56,657 nucleotides of DNA, taken from positions 1 to 56,657 of the forward strand of contig JAOUPX010000006.1 of the NCBI GenBank assembly GCA_029879645.1, read 5' to 3'. Positions within the stretch are counted from its first letter, which is position 1. Each line of letters begins with the position of its first letter. A program made the position numbers and the translations under genes. Source of the stretch: Nitrospinota bacterium. GTDB taxonomy: Bacteria; Nitrospinota; Nitrospinia; Nitrospinales; Nitrospinaceae. Below the pieces are notes generated by a model that had not been told where the DNA came from, searched no databases, and saw only the letters and a program-made list of their open reading frames with translations. Of the stretch, positions 16,288-24,876 are shown piece by piece.

Positions 16288-16755
16288 ATGCAAAGTTCTC
16301 CAGACCAAGAGGATTTCAAACAGGCGCGAGCCCTTGCCTACCGGTACCTTTCGATCCGGGACCGCACGGAACGTGAAACGGCGGACTATCTCGGTAAAAA
16401 GGGATTTGATACTGCGGTCGTTCAGCAAACGCTCCATTTTTTAAAGGATGCAAACTATCTGAACGACCGCCGGTTCGCCGAGCATTGGGCCCGCACCCGC
16501 GCGGAGAACAAGCAGTTCGGCAAGTACCGCCTGCGTCAGGAGTTGACCGGCAAAGGGCTGGATACGGAACTGATCGACGAAACTCTGGATACCCTGTTCG
16601 ACAACGTCAAGGAAATCGATCTCGCCCGGGCCGTGGTTGAAAAAAAACTCCGTTCCATGCAGGATCTAGAACCGGAAAAGAGAAAACGCCGCCTCGCCGG
16701 CCTCCTGCAACGTAAAGGTTTCTCCAGCGATATCATCTATAAAGTTCTGGACTAA
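16288..16755 (+). CDS. recX: Regulatory protein RecX
   Basis: A 155-residue modulator that binds the RecA filament and limits its activity. Three tandem three-helix repeats are recognisable, with family motifs ALAYRYLSIRDRTERE, FLKDANYLNDRRFAEHWA and RRLAGLLQRKGFSSDIIYKVL. ATG 16288 is preferred; the frame is open further left, but that part runs through the REPIN-like repeat and has no family similarity. It follows recA on the same strand; the repeat between them could form hairpins in a shared mRNA and set a different recX level. Confidence 0.93.
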   Translation: MQSSPDQEDFKQARALAYRYLSIRDRTERETADYLGKKGFDTAVVQQTLHFLKDANYLNDRRFAEHWARTRAENKQFGKYRLRQELTGKGLDTELIDETLDTLFDNVKEIDLARAVVEKKLRSMQDLEPEKRKRRLAGLLQRKGFSSDIIYKVLD

Positions 16756-16804
16756 ACATCCTGCGGCCCCCTCCTTCTCAATAAATTATAATCTTTTGTT
16801 TATC

Positions 16805-16832
16805 TTGACGAAAATACGATCGGCCTTACAAT
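16805..16832 (+). promoter_or_regulatory. Sigma-70-type promoter for the prepilin peptidase (leaderless arrangement)
   Basis: TTGACG at 16805-16810 and TACAAT at 16827-16832, each matching 5 of 6 consensus bases, with a 16-base spacer. The ATG of the next gene is at 16839, seven bases after the -10, where transcription normally begins. AAAAGG directly abuts the ATG and would not fit in the message. Confidence 0.7.
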
Positions 16833-16838
16833 AAAAGG

Positions 16839-17639
16839 ATGATCGAAAACATCTCCAACCTGCCTCCCTGGATATTTTCTCTTATCGGCCTGGCTTTCGG
16901 CCTGATGGTGGGCAGTTTCGCCAACGTCTGTATCTCGCGCCTGCCGAAAAAACAATCGGTGGCGTTTCCGGCGTCGCACTGCCCCAAATGCAACAAACCC
17001 ATCCATGTGATGGATAACATTCCCCTGATCAGCTACCTCCTCCTGAAAGGGCAATGCCGCAACTGCAAAGAAAAAATAAGTATCATCTACCCGGCCATTG
17101 AATTGGTCACCGGACTGCTCATGGCGGCGGTTTTTTACCGGTTCGGATTTTCGGTCGAATGTCTGATCTTTGCCATTGTAGTTCCAGCACTGGTCATCAT
17201 CACCGTCATCGACATTGAACATCAGATCATCCCAGACATCATCACCCTGCCGGGTATCCCATTCGGCCTGGTTGCCGGAAGCTACATGAACGGCATGTTT
17301 GATTCATTCATGGGCCTCCTGCTGGGCGGCGGTATGTTCTGGCTTTTGGCCGAGGGGTATTATCGTTTACGGGGAGCGATGGGCATGGGGGGCGGTGACA
17401 TCAAATACATTGCGGCGGCAGGGGCGCTGGTGGGCTGGGTGCAGGTTCTATTTATTATTTTTGTCGGAGCGCTGGCGGGAGGTATTTTTGGGGGGATTGG
17501 CATGGGTGTCAAAAAGCTGGATTTCCTGAGCAAGATCCCCTTCGGACCTTTTCTGGCTCTGGCCACTCTGATTTCAATATTTTTCGGCGGCCCTATTATC
17601 GACTGGTACATGAGCCTCATGGCGCCAAAGCCGTTGTGA
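16839..17639 (+). CDS. pilD: Prepilin peptidase / N-methyltransferase
   Basis: A 266-residue inner-membrane aspartic protease (family A24) that cleaves and methylates type IV pilins or type II pseudopilins. The cytoplasmic zinc-binding domain has CPKC (near 49) and CRNC (near 74). The two catalytic aspartates are in VIDIEHQIIPD (about 126) and GMGGGDIKY (about 188). Six or more hydrophobic helices fill the rest. Length is normal for the family. Its substrates are not encoded in the window. The promoter places the transcript start at the start codon. Confidence 0.95.
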   Translation: MIENISNLPPWIFSLIGLAFGLMVGSFANVCISRLPKKQSVAFPASHCPKCNKPIHVMDNIPLISYLLLKGQCRNCKEKISIIYPAIELVTGLLMAAVFYRFGFSVECLIFAIVVPALVIITVIDIEHQIIPDIITLPGIPFGLVAGSYMNGMFDSFMGLLLGGGMFWLLAEGYYRLRGAMGMGGGDIKYIAAAGALVGWVQVLFIIFVGALAGGIFGGIGMGVKKLDFLSKIPFGPFLALATLISIFFGGPIIDWYMSLMAPKPL

Positions 17640-17693
17640 CCCCTGCGCGCCGGTGTTACACTGATTGAAGCTACTCACATACAGGAAACCTTT

Positions 17694-18125
17694 ATGCCCT
17701 TCGATTTAACTTCCAAATCTCAAGACGTTGCAGGGCCTGCCACCGAAGACCTGGAGAATCTTGTCCGAAAAAGCCGGAGGGATATCCTGGGCCTGAAAAT
17801 TATGGTATACACGGCGGTGATTCTGCTCGTGGGCGGTTATTTTTATTACAACAACGCTTTGCAAATTACCCACACAAAATTCCGCCAGGAAATTTCGTCC
17901 GCGCAGTCCCAGATTGACACATTGATGCGGGACCGGGCTCTGGGAGCCGGCAACCGGCTGGAGGGAGTCATGGATGAAATGGTCGTCACCATCTCCCGTC
18001 TCGATAACGAACCACCCCGAACGCAACAGTTGATCGAACGGGTCAAGGAAGATTCCGGCGAATTTATGCACACCTACCGGGAATACTCGAAAATCCAATC
18101 AACACGCCCGTTGTCCGTAGACTGA
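17694..18125 (+). CDS. Small single-pass membrane protein with coiled-coil-like body
   Basis: A 143-residue protein that I do not recognise. Residues 1-30 are polar, a single membrane helix spans about 33-52 (LKIMVYTAVILLVGGYFYY), and the remaining 90 residues are charged and helical (ISSAQSQIDTLMRDRA, LIERVKEDSGEFMHTYREY). The basic residues before the helix predict the C-terminal body in the periplasm. AGGA about 12 bases upstream of the ATG may be its ribosome-binding site. It follows pilD by 54 bases, so may be cotranscribed with it, and ends 6 bases from a convergent gene. Confidence 0.7.
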   Translation: MPFDLTSKSQDVAGPATEDLENLVRKSRRDILGLKIMVYTAVILLVGGYFYYNNALQITHTKFRQEISSAQSQIDTLMRDRALGAGNRLEGVMDEMVVTISRLDNEPPRTQQLIERVKEDSGEFMHTYREYSKIQSTRPLSVD

Positions 18126-18131
18126 CTTGAA

Positions 18132-19079
18132 TTATTCATCGACCGCAAATATTTCGTTGATTTGATTCCCCGACTCAGCATCCATCTGCCAGTTCACTGC
18201 ATTCAGATTTTCTTCCACCTGGCGGTCGTTTTTCACCCCGACCAGCGCAGAAGCCACCCCCGGTTGATGAGTCACCCAGTTGACAGCCAACTGACCGCAG
18301 GTTTTACCCTGTGATTCGGCGATGGCCTTGAGACGCTCCACCTTTTCGATGTTCCTTTCAAACGCTTCGCCGGTGAACTCGCCGATGATCCCCTTGCTCC
18401 GCCAGTCCTTGAACTTCGTATCCCGACCGTACTTGCCCGTTAGCACCCCCGACGCCAGCGGACTGTAGGCAATGATACCGATATTGTGGATCATGCAAAA
18501 CGATACCGTTTCCTTTTCAATAGAGCGTTGCAGCAAGTTGTACTCCGGTTGCAGGGAAACCAGCGGTCCTATCCTCAAACAATCCTGCATCTGCGTGACG
18601 GAATAATTGCTGACACCGATATGCCGCACCTTCCCTTGCTTCTGGATTTCAAGCAGGGTTTCCATCGTCTCACGGTGAGGGGTTTTACCATCCGGCCAGT
18701 GCACCTGGTAGAGGTCTATGTAATCCGTGTCCAGCCGTTCCAGGCTCTGGTCGATTTCCTCCAGGATGGATTCACGTGACGCGTTTTTCGTGATGGCCCC
18801 CAATTGCTCCTTTTCCCAGCGCAGGCCGCATTTCGTGGCGAGAATGACTTTATCGCGTACGGGTTTCAATGCTTTGCCGATCAACCGTTCCGACAAGCCA
18901 AATCCGTAAACAGGAGCGGTATCGAAAAAGTTGACGCCCAGATCGTAGGCTTTATGAATGGCTTTGACGGACATGTTATCGCCTTCACTGCTCCAGAACG
19001 GCGCCCCCCCAATGCCCCAGGCCCCGAAACCAATGACTGACACCTTTAAATCGCTGGTGCCCAATTTTCTGTATTCCAT
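18132..19079 (-). CDS. Aldo/keto reductase
   Basis: A 315-residue NADPH-dependent (beta/alpha)8 barrel oxidoreductase. The catalytic tetrad is visible: Asp in FFDTAPVYG, Tyr in the same motif, Lys in ILATKCGL and His in YQVHWPDG. Cofactor-binding regions LVSLQPEYNLLQR, IAYSPLASGVLTGKYG and a C-terminal ASALVGVKN follow. The substrate cannot be deduced. AAGGG lies about 7 bases before the ATG. It is convergent with the 143-residue gene (6-base gap) and divergent from the ABC exporter. Confidence 0.93.
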   Translation of the reverse strand: MEYRKLGTSDLKVSVIGFGAWGIGGAPFWSSEGDNMSVKAIHKAYDLGVNFFDTAPVYGFGLSERLIGKALKPVRDKVILATKCGLRWEKEQLGAITKNASRESILEEIDQSLERLDTDYIDLYQVHWPDGKTPHRETMETLLEIQKQGKVRHIGVSNYSVTQMQDCLRIGPLVSLQPEYNLLQRSIEKETVSFCMIHNIGIIAYSPLASGVLTGKYGRDTKFKDWRSKGIIGEFTGEAFERNIEKVERLKAIAESQGKTCGQLAVNWVTHQPGVASALVGVKNDRQVEENLNAVNWQMDAESGNQINEIFAVDE

Positions 19080-19090
19080 TTCGCACCCTT

Positions 19091-19099
19091 TGCTATATA
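19091..19099 (+). promoter_or_regulatory. Extended -10 promoter upstream of the ABC exporter leader
   Basis: TG-C-TATATA at 19091-19099, an extended -10 element that can work without a good -35 (none was found). Transcription would begin near 19106 and yield a leader of about 120 bases, which includes two hairpins. Confidence 0.45.
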
Positions 19100-19117
19100 T
19101 TGAAGAATACCGTTTGC

Positions 19118-19211
19118 AGACCCGCCCGGGTCTGTTTTAATAGTGAGATGTATCCAAAATATCATTGATAGCCGACCGTGTCAGGTGAAAATCCGGACCG
19201 GGCGGCTTTTT
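19118..19211 (+). promoter_or_regulatory. Candidate transcription attenuator leader
   Basis: Hairpin 1: AGACCC (19118-19123) with GGGTCT (19128-19133), loop GCCC. Hairpin 2: GCCGACCG (19171-19178) with CGGGCGGC (19199-19206), one A-G mismatch, followed by TTTTT, that is an intrinsic terminator. The 8-base CCGCCCGG (19122-19129, in hairpin 1) is exactly complementary to CCGGGCGG (19198-19205, terminator 3' arm), so the two hairpins compete with a third pairing that would prevent termination. That is the logic of an attenuator or riboswitch expression platform. Ligand or signal is unknown. Confidence 0.5.
19171..19211 (+). terminator. Intrinsic terminator in the ABC exporter leader
   Basis: GCCGACCG and CGGGCGGC form an 8-position stem (one mismatch), followed directly by five Ts at 19207-19211. 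It ends 15 bases before the start codon of the exporter, so it would block transcription of that gene unless the stem is prevented from forming. Confidence 0.55.
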
Positions 19212-19226
19212 ATACGAATTATCCTA

Positions 19227-20951
19227 ATGAAATCCTTACTCCGCGTTTTAGGTTATCTGAAACCGTACAAAAAGTTCGTGGGGCTGACCCTCGGGTTTGC
19301 CATTCTCACCACCCTGCTGGACCTGGTTCCCCCCTGGCTGATCAAGGTGATTGTCGACCGCCTGGTGGAGCAGGTTGACGACTACTGGGTGTACGCTTTC
19401 GTGGGAGCCCTGGTGCTGGCGTACTTCGGCCGGAATTATTCCAATTACAAGCGCATCCTGATCAATAATCAGCTCGAGCAGAAAGTGGTGTTCGATATCC
19501 GTTCGCACGTTTACCGGGCCCTTCAGAAACTGTCGCTCGGCTATTTTGAGAACCGGTCTACCGGCGAGATCATGTCGCGCGTCAACGACGATGTCACCTA
19601 TGTCGAGCGAATTTTTATCGACGGCGTGGAGCAGATCGTCACCGCCGCCCTGACGCTGATCGGCATCATGATTATCCTTCTCAATCTGCACTGGAAACTG
19701 GCGGTGGCGGCACTGATTCCCATTCCCTTTCTGGTGATCGGCGCATGGAAATATACGGTGCGGGCGCACGATCTGTACCATAAAGTTCGGGAACGCGCCG
19801 CCAAGATGAACGGCACCCTCCAGGACGGCATTTCCGGAATCAAGGAAACCCTCGCCTTCAACCGTCAGAGCCATGAGGTGGAGAGATTTGAAAAAAGAAG
19901 TGACGAGTACTGCAAGGGAACACTGGAAGTCATGCGACTGTGGGCGATGTATTCCCCGGCAATGATGTTCCTGGGGTCGCTGGGGACCGTCTCGATCATC
20001 CTGTATGGCATAGGACTGGTACAGGCGCAGGAGATCACTGTCGGTACGCTGGTAGCGTTTATCGGATACCTGGCGCTTTTTTACACACCGATCAATCAAC
20101 TTCATACATTAAACCACATGCTCCAGCACGCATTGGCATCCGGCGAACGGTTGTTCGAAATCATCGATTCGCCACCGGATGTCCAGGAGGATCCCAACCC
20201 CCTGAATCCTGACACTCCCATTCAGGGAGGCGTCACGTTTGATGCGGTGAATTTTTCCTACATGCCAGGCAAGCAGGTTTTGCATGAGGTTTCTTTCGCC
20301 CTGAGACCGGGAGAAAAAGCGGCTCTGGTCGGCCATACCGGAAGCGGCAAATCCACTCTCGTGAAACTCCTCCTGCGGTTTTATAACGCGGGAAGCGGCC
20401 GGATCCTCATCGACGGATACCCGATCCATAAACTGAGCCTGACTTATCTTCGGGAACAGGTGGGGCTGGTATCGCAGGAGCCGTTCCTTTTCAACGGCAC
20501 TGTGGTGGAAAATATTCTATACGGCAAACTGGATGCGAACCAGGAACAGATAGAGCGGGCGGCACGCGCGGCCCATGCCCACGAGTTCATTGAGCAGTTG
20601 CCCAACGGCTACGAAACGCTGATCGGGGAACGGGGAGTAAAGCTCTCCGGAGGCGAGAGACACAGGCTGGCCATCGCGCGGGTCTTTCTCAAGGATCCCC
20701 CCATCCTGATTCTGGATGAAGCGACGGCTTCAGTCGATGCGGAAACGGAGCTCAAGATCAAAGATGCATTGAATCAGCTGATGGCGCTCCGCACCACTCT
20801 GGTGATTGCGCACCGGCTGTCCACCCTGGAAGGGGCGGACCGGGTGCTGGTGCTGAAAAGGGGACGTCTGGTCGAATCGGGAACTCACAAGGAATTGATC
20901 CAGACAGAAAGCGAATACGCCAGCTTGTTCAAATCACAACTTCACCTGTGA
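19227..20951 (+). CDS. ABC-type exporter (fused membrane and ATPase domains)
   Basis: A 574-residue half-transporter of the MsbA/multidrug type. Residues 1-310 hold six membrane helices (opening KPYKKFVGLTLGFAILTTLLD). The ATPase domain follows: Walker A GHTGSGKSTL (near 363), Q-loop SQEP, signature LSGGERHR, Walker B ILILDEAT, switch AHRLS. It would act as a homodimer in the inner membrane; lipid or drug substrates are typical, but the substrate is not defined here. ATG 19227 fits family length; the frame stays open upstream through the leader, but that part has no family similarity or ribosome-binding site. It is preceded by an attenuator-like leader. Confidence 0.93.
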   Translation: MKSLLRVLGYLKPYKKFVGLTLGFAILTTLLDLVPPWLIKVIVDRLVEQVDDYWVYAFVGALVLAYFGRNYSNYKRILINNQLEQKVVFDIRSHVYRALQKLSLGYFENRSTGEIMSRVNDDVTYVERIFIDGVEQIVTAALTLIGIMIILLNLHWKLAVAALIPIPFLVIGAWKYTVRAHDLYHKVRERAAKMNGTLQDGISGIKETLAFNRQSHEVERFEKRSDEYCKGTLEVMRLWAMYSPAMMFLGSLGTVSIILYGIGLVQAQEITVGTLVAFIGYLALFYTPINQLHTLNHMLQHALASGERLFEIIDSPPDVQEDPNPLNPDTPIQGGVTFDAVNFSYMPGKQVLHEVSFALRPGEKAALVGHTGSGKSTLVKLLLRFYNAGSGRILIDGYPIHKLSLTYLREQVGLVSQEPFLFNGTVVENILYGKLDANQEQIERAARAAHAHEFIEQLPNGYETLIGERGVKLSGGERHRLAIARVFLKDPPILILDEATASVDAETELKIKDALNQLMALRTTLVIAHRLSTLEGADRVLVLKRGRLVESGTHKELIQTESEYASLFKSQLHL

Positions 20952-20966
20952 TGAAATTACTGGTGG

Positions 20967-20986
20967 AAAGGAAATTTATTCCTTTT
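20967..20986. terminator. A+T-rich hairpin shared by convergent exporter and accA ends
   Basis: AAAGGAA (20967-20973) with TTCCTTT (20979-20985), 5-base loop and a further T. It lies between two convergent genes and includes the accA stop codon. The stem is short and has only a modest T/A run, so function as a bidirectional terminator is tentative. Confidence 0.3.
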
Positions 20987-21944
20987 CAGTATTGAAAACA
21001 CCCATATTGCGGAATTTTTCCTGCCGTTGATCGACCAACTCGCTCGGTTTCAGTGGCATCAATTCTTTAAGGTTGGACCGCAGTGCCTTTTTCAACATGA
21101 TGGCCGCCCATTTAGGGTTGCGGTGCGCCCCGCCAAGCGGTTCGGTTATAATTTGATCGATCACGTTCAACTTCTGCAGTTCTTTAGAAGTTAAACTCAA
21201 CGCACGGGCGGCCTGCTTCACCTTATCCTTGTCCCCCCACAATATCGACGCACAACCTTCCGGCGAAATGACTGAATAGACAGAGTGCTCGAGCATGAGA
21301 ACCCGGTTGGCCAGACCGATAGCCAGCGCGCCGCCACTGCCACCTTCACCAATGACCACCGCAATGATCGGCACCTTGAGACTGGACATCACAAACAGGT
21401 TATAGGCGATGGCTTCCGACTGCCCCTGTTCCTCTGCATCAACGCCGGGATAAGCTCCGGGAGTATCGATCAGAGTAATGATGGGGATGTTGAATTTCTC
21501 AGCGAGGCGCATCAACCTCAGGGCCTTTCGGTATCCGGCGGGCTGTGACATGCCGAAGTTTCTGCGAATTTTTTCTTCCGTATCTCGGCCCTTCTGATGG
21601 CCGATCACCATCACCGTCTGATCGTCGAATTTGGCAAAGCCCCCTGCGATGGAAAAACCCGCTCCGCCATGCCGGTCGCCATGCAGTTCCTGAAAATTGG
21701 TGAACATATTGTTGATATAATCCAGGGTATAAGGACGGTCGGGATGCCGCGCCACCTGGGTTTTCTGCCATCCGTCCAGGCCGTTAAAAACATCGCGCTT
21801 CATGTGGCGGAGTTTTTTCTTCAACTTTGCTATTTCGTGAGTCAGGTCGCCGACGCTGTCGTACATGTTCGACAGGGAATACAGTTCTTTGATCTGATTT
21901 TCCACAGAGAAAATATCTTTTTCAAAATCCAGAATTTGTGCCAT
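20976..21944 (-). CDS. accA: Acetyl-CoA carboxylase carboxyltransferase subunit alpha
   Basis: A 322-residue subunit of acetyl-CoA carboxylase; with AccD it transfers CO2 from carboxybiotin to acetyl-CoA, which commits carbon to fatty acid synthesis. The sequence is canonical from MAQILDFEKDI through DTPGAYPGVDAEERGQSEAI-like and GEGGSGGALAIG motifs to VLMLEHSVYSVISPEGCASILW. The visible residues at the first motif read DTPGAYPGVDAEEQGQ. Length is normal. It is the last gene of the leftward block that starts with pheT, 31 bases after the LRR gene's position in the map (LRR stop at 21976 lies upstream on the genome but its transcript is read separately or through). Confidence 0.97.
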   Translation of the reverse strand: MAQILDFEKDIFSVENQIKELYSLSNMYDSVGDLTHEIAKLKKKLRHMKRDVFNGLDGWQKTQVARHPDRPYTLDYINNMFTNFQELHGDRHGGAGFSIAGGFAKFDDQTVMVIGHQKGRDTEEKIRRNFGMSQPAGYRKALRLMRLAEKFNIPIITLIDTPGAYPGVDAEEQGQSEAIAYNLFVMSSLKVPIIAVVIGEGGSGGALAIGLANRVLMLEHSVYSVISPEGCASILWGDKDKVKQAARALSLTSKELQKLNVIDQIITEPLGGAHRNPKWAAIMLKKALRSNLKELMPLKPSELVDQRQEKFRNMGVFNTEKE

Positions 21945-21975
21945 AGTTTTAATGGACCTTTTGATAGGTTATCGA

Positions 21976-23040
21976 TCAATAAAATCCGAAAATGGGATAA
22001 ATTAAATTTTTCAGGGTGGCGGATTCGGCCAATGCCTTTGCGCCTTCCGACCCGATTTTGTTCTGCCCCAGCCGCAGGGATTCCAGTTGCGCCATCGTTT
22101 GCGATCCCGCCAGCGCCAACGCCCCTTCGTTGCCAATCTGATTGAAGTTCAAATCCAGATTTTTCAAATTAACCAAAACACTGGATTCCGCCAACGCCCT
22201 TGCCCCCCGGTCGGTTATACGGTTGGCCGCAAGATAAAGAGTTTCCAATTGCTTCAACCTGGGCGACCGGGCCAGTGCGATGACACCTTCATCGCTCAGA
22301 TTATTATTGTTCAGGTTGAGCTCCCGAATGCCTTCCAAATAAGGAGATTCCAGCAAAGCCCTTAAACCGGAGTCGCCAATATAATTATTTTCCTGATTTT
22401 CGAGCGTTCCCTGCTCTTTCCATACCTCGATCTTTTGCCGGAATTTAAAATTCCGCAGGGCTTCCCGACCGGCATCTTCCAAAGGGTTATAGGCCAGTTC
22501 CAGTGTGGCCAACCGGGTTAGTCCCGAAGCCTGGGACAACGCCTGCGCCCCGGCATTTCCCACCTGGTTGTAATTCAAATTCAATTCCACCAGATGGGGC
22601 AACTGTTTCGATTGCGCCAGCGCCTGTGCCCCGGAGTCCCCAATCCTGTTCCGATACAGGTTGAGCACTTCCAGCTTGCTCAATACTGAAGACTCTGCTA
22701 GATAACGGGCTCCTTCATCGGTCACCTGATTGTTTTCGATATGCAATTCTCTCAGGTGCTCCAGGTTTTTGGAGCGCGCCAAAGCGCGAATACCGTCGTC
22801 CCCCACCTCACCTTTATATATCATGAGAACCTGGACGTCCTTCATCAAAGGAGATTGAGCCAGCAAAACGGCTCCTTCATTTCCGATGATTTTTTCGTTC
22901 AGGCGCAGAGTATGGGGATTCCGGCGCAGTTTTTTTTCGATATATGTTTCCAGCGCCTCGGGGGGCATTTGCCGTGCCGCCGCAATGGAAAACAGAAATA
23001 CCAACAGCAAACCCAGCGCCCGCAAGCCTGGTTTATTCAT
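21976..23040 (-). CDS. Secreted leucine-rich-repeat protein
   Basis: A 354-residue protein with an N-terminal signal peptide (residues 1-20, LGLLLVFLFSIAAA). Almost the whole mature part is built of about 11 leucine-rich repeats of the ribonuclease-inhibitor type: repeats of the form L-x-L-x-x-N-x-I/V-x-x-x-GA-x-ALA-x-S (for example LNLYRNRIGDSGAQALAQS). One irregular insert (KFRQKIEVWKEQGTLENQEN) sits mid-way. LRRs bind proteins. The start is ATG 23040; a TTG at 23049 is an alternative and neither has a good ribosome-binding site. Its position between lpxD and accA suggests cell-envelope expression but gives no partner. Confidence 0.85.
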   Translation of the reverse strand: MNKPGLRALGLLLVFLFSIAAARQMPPEALETYIEKKLRRNPHTLRLNEKIIGNEGAVLLAQSPLMKDVQVLMIYKGEVGDDGIRALARSKNLEHLRELHIENNQVTDEGARYLAESSVLSKLEVLNLYRNRIGDSGAQALAQSKQLPHLVELNLNYNQVGNAGAQALSQASGLTRLATLELAYNPLEDAGREALRNFKFRQKIEVWKEQGTLENQENNYIGDSGLRALLESPYLEGIRELNLNNNNLSDEGVIALARSPRLKQLETLYLAANRITDRGARALAESSVLVNLKNLDLNFNQIGNEGALALAGSQTMAQLESLRLGQNKIGSEGAKALAESATLKNLIYPIFGFY

Positions 23041-23115
23041 AGCAACCAATTGATTGGGTAACGATATTGAATTTAAAAGGGTAATTTACCTATAAATCTA
23101 TTGTAACAAGGTAGG

Positions 23116-24132
23116 TTATTCCTTTTCAATCGCATTCAGACGTTTTTCGAGTTCCTGGATTTTTCGTGACAGGTCGGGAAGTTTGGGCAAAAGAGTGGCG
23201 TAACGCTTCCAGGTCATTGCAGGTAAAGTCGGCGAACCCCCATAAAAACCGGGCTCTGGGAGATCCTTGTTGACTCCCGACTGCGCCGCCACGACCACCT
23301 GGTTTCCGATGGTAACGTGGTCGCCCACGCCTACCTGACCGGCGAGAATAACGTGATGCCCCAGCTTGCAGGTCCCCGCCATCCCCACTTGAGCCACGAT
23401 GATGGAATGGGGACCGATCTCACAGTTGTGGGCGATTTGCACCAGATTGTCGATTTTTGTTCCTTCCCGCACCACGGTTTCCCCGAACGCCGCGCGGTCG
23501 ATGCAGGTGTTGGCCCCGATTTCCACATGATCTTCGATCACCACCCGGCCTATCTGGTTGATTTTGACATGGCGCCCCTTTTCATCGGGTGTATATCCGA
23601 ATCCGTCGGCGCCAATCACCGCCCCCGCGTGCAGAGTCACATGGTTTCCGATCCTTGTATTCCGGTAAAGGGTGACATTGGGAAACAGGGTGACATTATT
23701 ACCGATACGGCATCCCTCCTGCACCACCACCCCGGGATGCAACACCGTGTTATCGCCGATCACCACATCCTTGCCAATAGCTACCAACGGACCAATACTG
23801 ACGTCTTTTCCCAACTGGACGCCTTCGGCAATGGAAGCCCGATCGTCGATTCCGGGTTGCGGTCGCGGTTCAGGATGAAATTCCGCCAATAGTTTCGCGA
23901 ATGCCAGAGCCGGGGCAGGATGAATCACCTGCGCCTTATCGGTTTCTACAGGTTTTTGAACGATCACCGCCGAGGCATTACTGGCTTTTAATTGGTCTTT
24001 AAATTTTTTTTCAGCTAAAAACGTGATCTGACCTTTTTTCGCCAGTTCCATTCCGTTAACACCTGTAATTTCCAGGGAGCCGTCTCCCTCGACGGTTCCG
24101 CCCAACCGTTCAGCGATTTCTTGTAATTTCAT
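23116..24132 (-). CDS. lpxD: UDP-3-O-acylglucosamine N-acyltransferase
   Basis: A 338-residue acyltransferase of lipid A synthesis; it adds the second hydroxyacyl chain to UDP-acylglucosamine in the cytoplasm. An N-terminal uridine-binding domain (to about 100) is followed by many hexapeptide repeats of the left-handed beta-helix (IGPLVAIGKDVVIGDNT and onward). The catalytic His lies in VQIAHNCEIG near residue 235. The C-terminal helix (to 338) completes the family length. It follows lolD with a 27-base gap on the same strand, so outer-membrane biogenesis genes are grouped here. Confidence 0.97.
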   Translation of the reverse strand: MKLQEIAERLGGTVEGDGSLEITGVNGMELAKKGQITFLAEKKFKDQLKASNASAVIVQKPVETDKAQVIHPAPALAFAKLLAEFHPEPRPQPGIDDRASIAEGVQLGKDVSIGPLVAIGKDVVIGDNTVLHPGVVVQEGCRIGNNVTLFPNVTLYRNTRIGNHVTLHAGAVIGADGFGYTPDEKGRHVKINQIGRVVIEDHVEIGANTCIDRAAFGETVVREGTKIDNLVQIAHNCEIGPHSIIVAQVGMAGTCKLGHHVILAGQVGVGDHVTIGNQVVVAAQSGVNKDLPEPGFYGGSPTLPAMTWKRYATLLPKLPDLSRKIQELEKRLNAIEKE

Positions 24133-24159
24133 AACCCACTCTCGTGTTATGGTTTGGAT

Positions 24160-24876
24160 TTATAAAATCAGGTCTTTTCCGATCGGATTCACCAGGCCGT
24201 CGGCTAATTGCAAAACCCGGTCCAAACTTCGAGCGATTTTCGCACTGTGTGTCACGATCACAAAGGTCTGATTCATTTCTTCATTCAATTTCCGCGCCAG
24301 ATCCATAAAATCCTGACTGGCACGGCTGTCCAGGTTGCCAGTGGGCTCGTCGGCCAGCACCAGTTCGGGCTGGTTGACCAGACTGCGCGCCAGCGCCACA
24401 CGTTGAGTTTCCCCGCCCGACAGTTCGCCGGGCTTGTGATGCAGACGGTCCTTCAGTCCCAACAGGCCTAACAATTCTTCCGCCTTTTCCTGTACCAATA
24501 TTTTATCGCGGTTGGCGATCAATCCCGGAAACATGGCATTTTCCAATGCAGTGAAATCGGGAAGCAGATTAAATGTTTGAAACACAAAACCAATATGGCG
24601 GTTGCGAAACTGCTCGAGAAAACCGTTCTTCTGGTGAAAAATGTTTTCTCCCTTGAAGAAAACGTTTCCTCCCTGCGGCCGGTCCAATCCTCCCAATATG
24701 TGAAGCAAGGTGCTTTTGCCAGAGCCGGAAGCGCCGACAATTCCCAGAATCTCGCCCGAATGCACCTCCAGGCTTGCCTCTGTCAACACCCGTACCTCCT
24801 TGGTCTTGGTGTTGTAGGACTTGCTCAACCCGACGGCATAAAGAAGCGGTTCGGTCTCCGTCAAGGATTTACTCAT
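24160..24876 (-). CDS. lolD: Lipoprotein-releasing system ATP-binding protein
   Basis: A 238-residue ABC ATPase that powers extraction of lipoproteins from the inner membrane. Walker A GASGSGKSTL, Q-loop VFQTFNLLPDFTALEN, signature LSGGETQRVALARSL, Walker B LVLADEPTGNLD and switch VTHS are all present. LNLLPDFTALEN-type wording after the Q-loop is typical of the LolD/MacB group. ATG 24876 is chosen: ATGAGTAA overlaps the lolC stop by 8 bases; an ATG at 24888 is possible. Coupled translation with lolC is likely. Confidence 0.93.
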   Translation of the reverse strand: MSKSLTETEPLLYAVGLSKSYNTKTKEVRVLTEASLEVHSGEILGIVGASGSGKSTLLHILGGLDRPQGGNVFFKGENIFHQKNGFLEQFRNRHIGFVFQTFNLLPDFTALENAMFPGLIANRDKILVQEKAEELLGLLGLKDRLHHKPGELSGGETQRVALARSLVNQPELVLADEPTGNLDSRASQDFMDLARKLNEEMNQTFVIVTHSAKIARSLDRVLQLADGLVNPIGKDLIL

